A stretch of 6,194 nt of DNA, taken from positions 1 to 6,194 of the forward strand of contig JAZADZ010000109.1 of assembly GCA_036123135.1 (NCBI GenBank), given 5' to 3'. A program made the position numbers and the translations under genes. A model generated the notes under the pieces. That model was not told where the DNA came from. It did not search any database and saw nothing but the letters and a program-made list of their open reading frames with translations. The stretch comes from GCA-2716065 sp036123135 (GTDB taxonomy: Bacteria > Bacteroidota > Bacteroidia > Flavobacteriales_D > Parvicellaceae). Below, one piece after another: positions 5,522 to 6,194 of the stretch (the first letter of the stretch is position 1; each line of letters starts with the position of its first letter).

Positions 5522-5920
5522 ATGAAAAAAATTGAACATATCGGAATTGCCGTTGAAAACATCGAAAAGGCCAACTCAACGTTTACAAAACTACTAGGGA
5601 CTTCAAATTATAAAATTGAGATTGTTGAAAGCGAGGGGGTTAAAACATCATTTTTTAAAGTTGGTGAGAGCAAAATTGAACTTTTAGAAGCAACTAATGA
5701 CGAAAGTCCAATTAGCAAATTTATCAAGAAAAAAGGACAGGGAATTCATCATTTGGCATTTCATGTTGATGACATTGAAGTAGAAATGATACGACTCAAA
5801 AAGGAGGGATTTATACTAATTAATGACAATTATAAAGATGGTGCCGACAATAAGAAAGTCTGTTTTTTACATCCCAAGTCAACTGAAGGTGTACTTATAG
5901 AATTGTGTCAGGAAAAATAG
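5522..5920 (+). CDS. mce: Methylmalonyl-CoA epimerase
   Basis: This 132-residue enzyme of the glyoxalase/VOC metal-dependent superfamily interconverts (2R)- and (2S)-methylmalonyl-CoA. It links propionyl-CoA carboxylation with the B12-dependent mutase leading to succinyl-CoA. Two beta-alpha-beta-beta-beta halves are visible. Metal-ligand candidates are His6 (EHIGIAV), Glu53 (KIELLE), His76 or His77 (GIHHLAFHVDD) and Glu127 (VLIELCQ). FLHPKSTEGVLIEL near the C-terminus is a hallmark of this epimerase. Length is typical for the family. ATG 5522 is chosen over an in-frame GTG at 5495 because that GTG lies inside the terminator hairpin and would add nine non-conserved residues. The start codon has no clear ribosome site. 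The last 26 bp overlap the 3' end of the opposing HAD gene. No mutase or carboxylase gene is in view. Confidence 0.94.
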   Translation: MKKIEHIGIAVENIEKANSTFTKLLGTSNYKIEIVESEGVKTSFFKVGESKIELLEATNDESPISKFIKKKGQGIHHLAFHVDDIEVEMIRLKKEGFILINDNYKDGADNKKVCFLHPKSTEGVLIELCQEK

Positions 5921-6194
5921 AAACAAGTTCCTCTCCGCTTTCAATAAGTAATGTTTTAATACCAATCTTATACGCCCCCTCTACGTGCTGAATAGAATCG
6001 TCAATAAAAAGAGTTTTTGCTGCACTTAATTTATTTTCACTTAATACCATTTCAAAGCAAGAGGCATTTGGCTTTCTATTACCAATTTCTGAAGAAAAAT
6101 ATACTTTCTTAAAGCAATTTTCAAATCTTTCATATCCAATTGATGAGGAGATGATTTTTTTGAAAGCTTTAATGTGAATTTCATTGGTGTTACT
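5895..6194 (-). CDS. HAD-family hydrolase (HAD-IA type), C-terminal part (runs in from the right edge)
   Basis: The minus strand is open from the right window edge to a TAA at 5897-5895, giving the last 99 residues of a protein. It begins with SNTN, the HAD motif II region (the conserved Ser after a hydrophobic strand). It continues with the motif III lysine in EIGNRKPNASCFEMVL (visible residues 36-51) and motif IV FIDDS (63-67), followed by HVEGAYKIGIKTLLI. These are the Rossmann-fold motifs of haloacid-dehalogenase-like phosphatases of subfamily IA, the group with phosphoglycolate-phosphatase-like and epoxide-hydrolase-N-domain-like enzymes. The nucleophile motif I and the cap domain lie outside the window. 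Substrate cannot be assigned. Its 3' end overlaps the epimerase gene by 26 bp in antiparallel orientation. Confidence 0.88.
   Translation of the reverse strand, partial: SNTNEIHIKAFKKIISSSIGYERFENCFKKVYFSSEIGNRKPNASCFEMVLSENKLSAAKTLFIDDSIQHVEGAYKIGIKTLLIESGEELVSIFPDTIL

Noticed and set aside
1..6194. CRISPR array, tRNA, IS element, toxin-antitoxin or phage-defence cassette
   Set aside because: I saw no regularly spaced repeats, cloverleaf or CCA-type ends, transposase motifs or terminal repeats, or known defence or toxin motifs. The region reads as ordinary chromosomal genes.

Overview
The window looks like chromosomal DNA from a Bacteroidota bacterium, most likely a flavobacterium-like or cytophaga-like lineage. 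The DNA is AT-rich (about one third G+C by eye). Start codons lack good Shine-Dalgarno sequences. Several intergenic regions carry sequences like the Bacteroidota -33/-7 promoter (TTG / TAnnTTTG). The short single-domain aspartate kinase and an exported protein with a probable type IX secretion tail also fit that phylum. No RNA gene, IS element, phage gene or CRISPR array is visible.

Layout. At the left edge, the 5' end of a class 1 fructose-1,6-bisphosphatase gene runs leftward off the window from a GTG start (1-170, minus). It is divergent from a two-gene plus-strand unit: a GNAT acetyltransferase (234-719) whose last 14 bases overlap the start of an aspartate kinase gene (706-1974). After a short AT-rich gap with a promoter-like box comes an unrecognised small lipoprotein (2028-2651). 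It runs convergently into a large lipoprotein, a family-5 (oligopeptide type) ABC solute-binding protein (2652-4442, minus). Those two stop codons touch with no base between them. A 217-bp AT-rich divergent region (4443-4659) carries promoter-like sequences for both directions. Next come a secreted protein with a C-terminal tail resembling a type IX sorting domain (4660-5463), a clear intrinsic terminator (5482-5510), and, only 11 bases later, a methylmalonyl-CoA epimerase (5522-5920). That gene converges on and overlaps by 26 bp the 3' end of a HAD-family hydrolase that runs in from the right edge (5895-6194, minus).

How the genes fit together. Most are housekeeping metabolism: gluconeogenesis (Fbp), entry to the aspartate amino-acid family (aspartate kinase) and propionyl/methylmalonyl-CoA metabolism (Mce). 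The rest are envelope or exported proteins (two lipoproteins and one secreted protein). The genes do not form one pathway. The clearest probable co-transcribed pair is GNAT plus aspartate kinase. I see no convincing new multi-gene system. The parts most worth a second look are the two exported proteins of unknown function, the tight or overlapping convergent gene ends, the possibly leaderless secreted-protein gene, and the epimerase start packed against a terminator.
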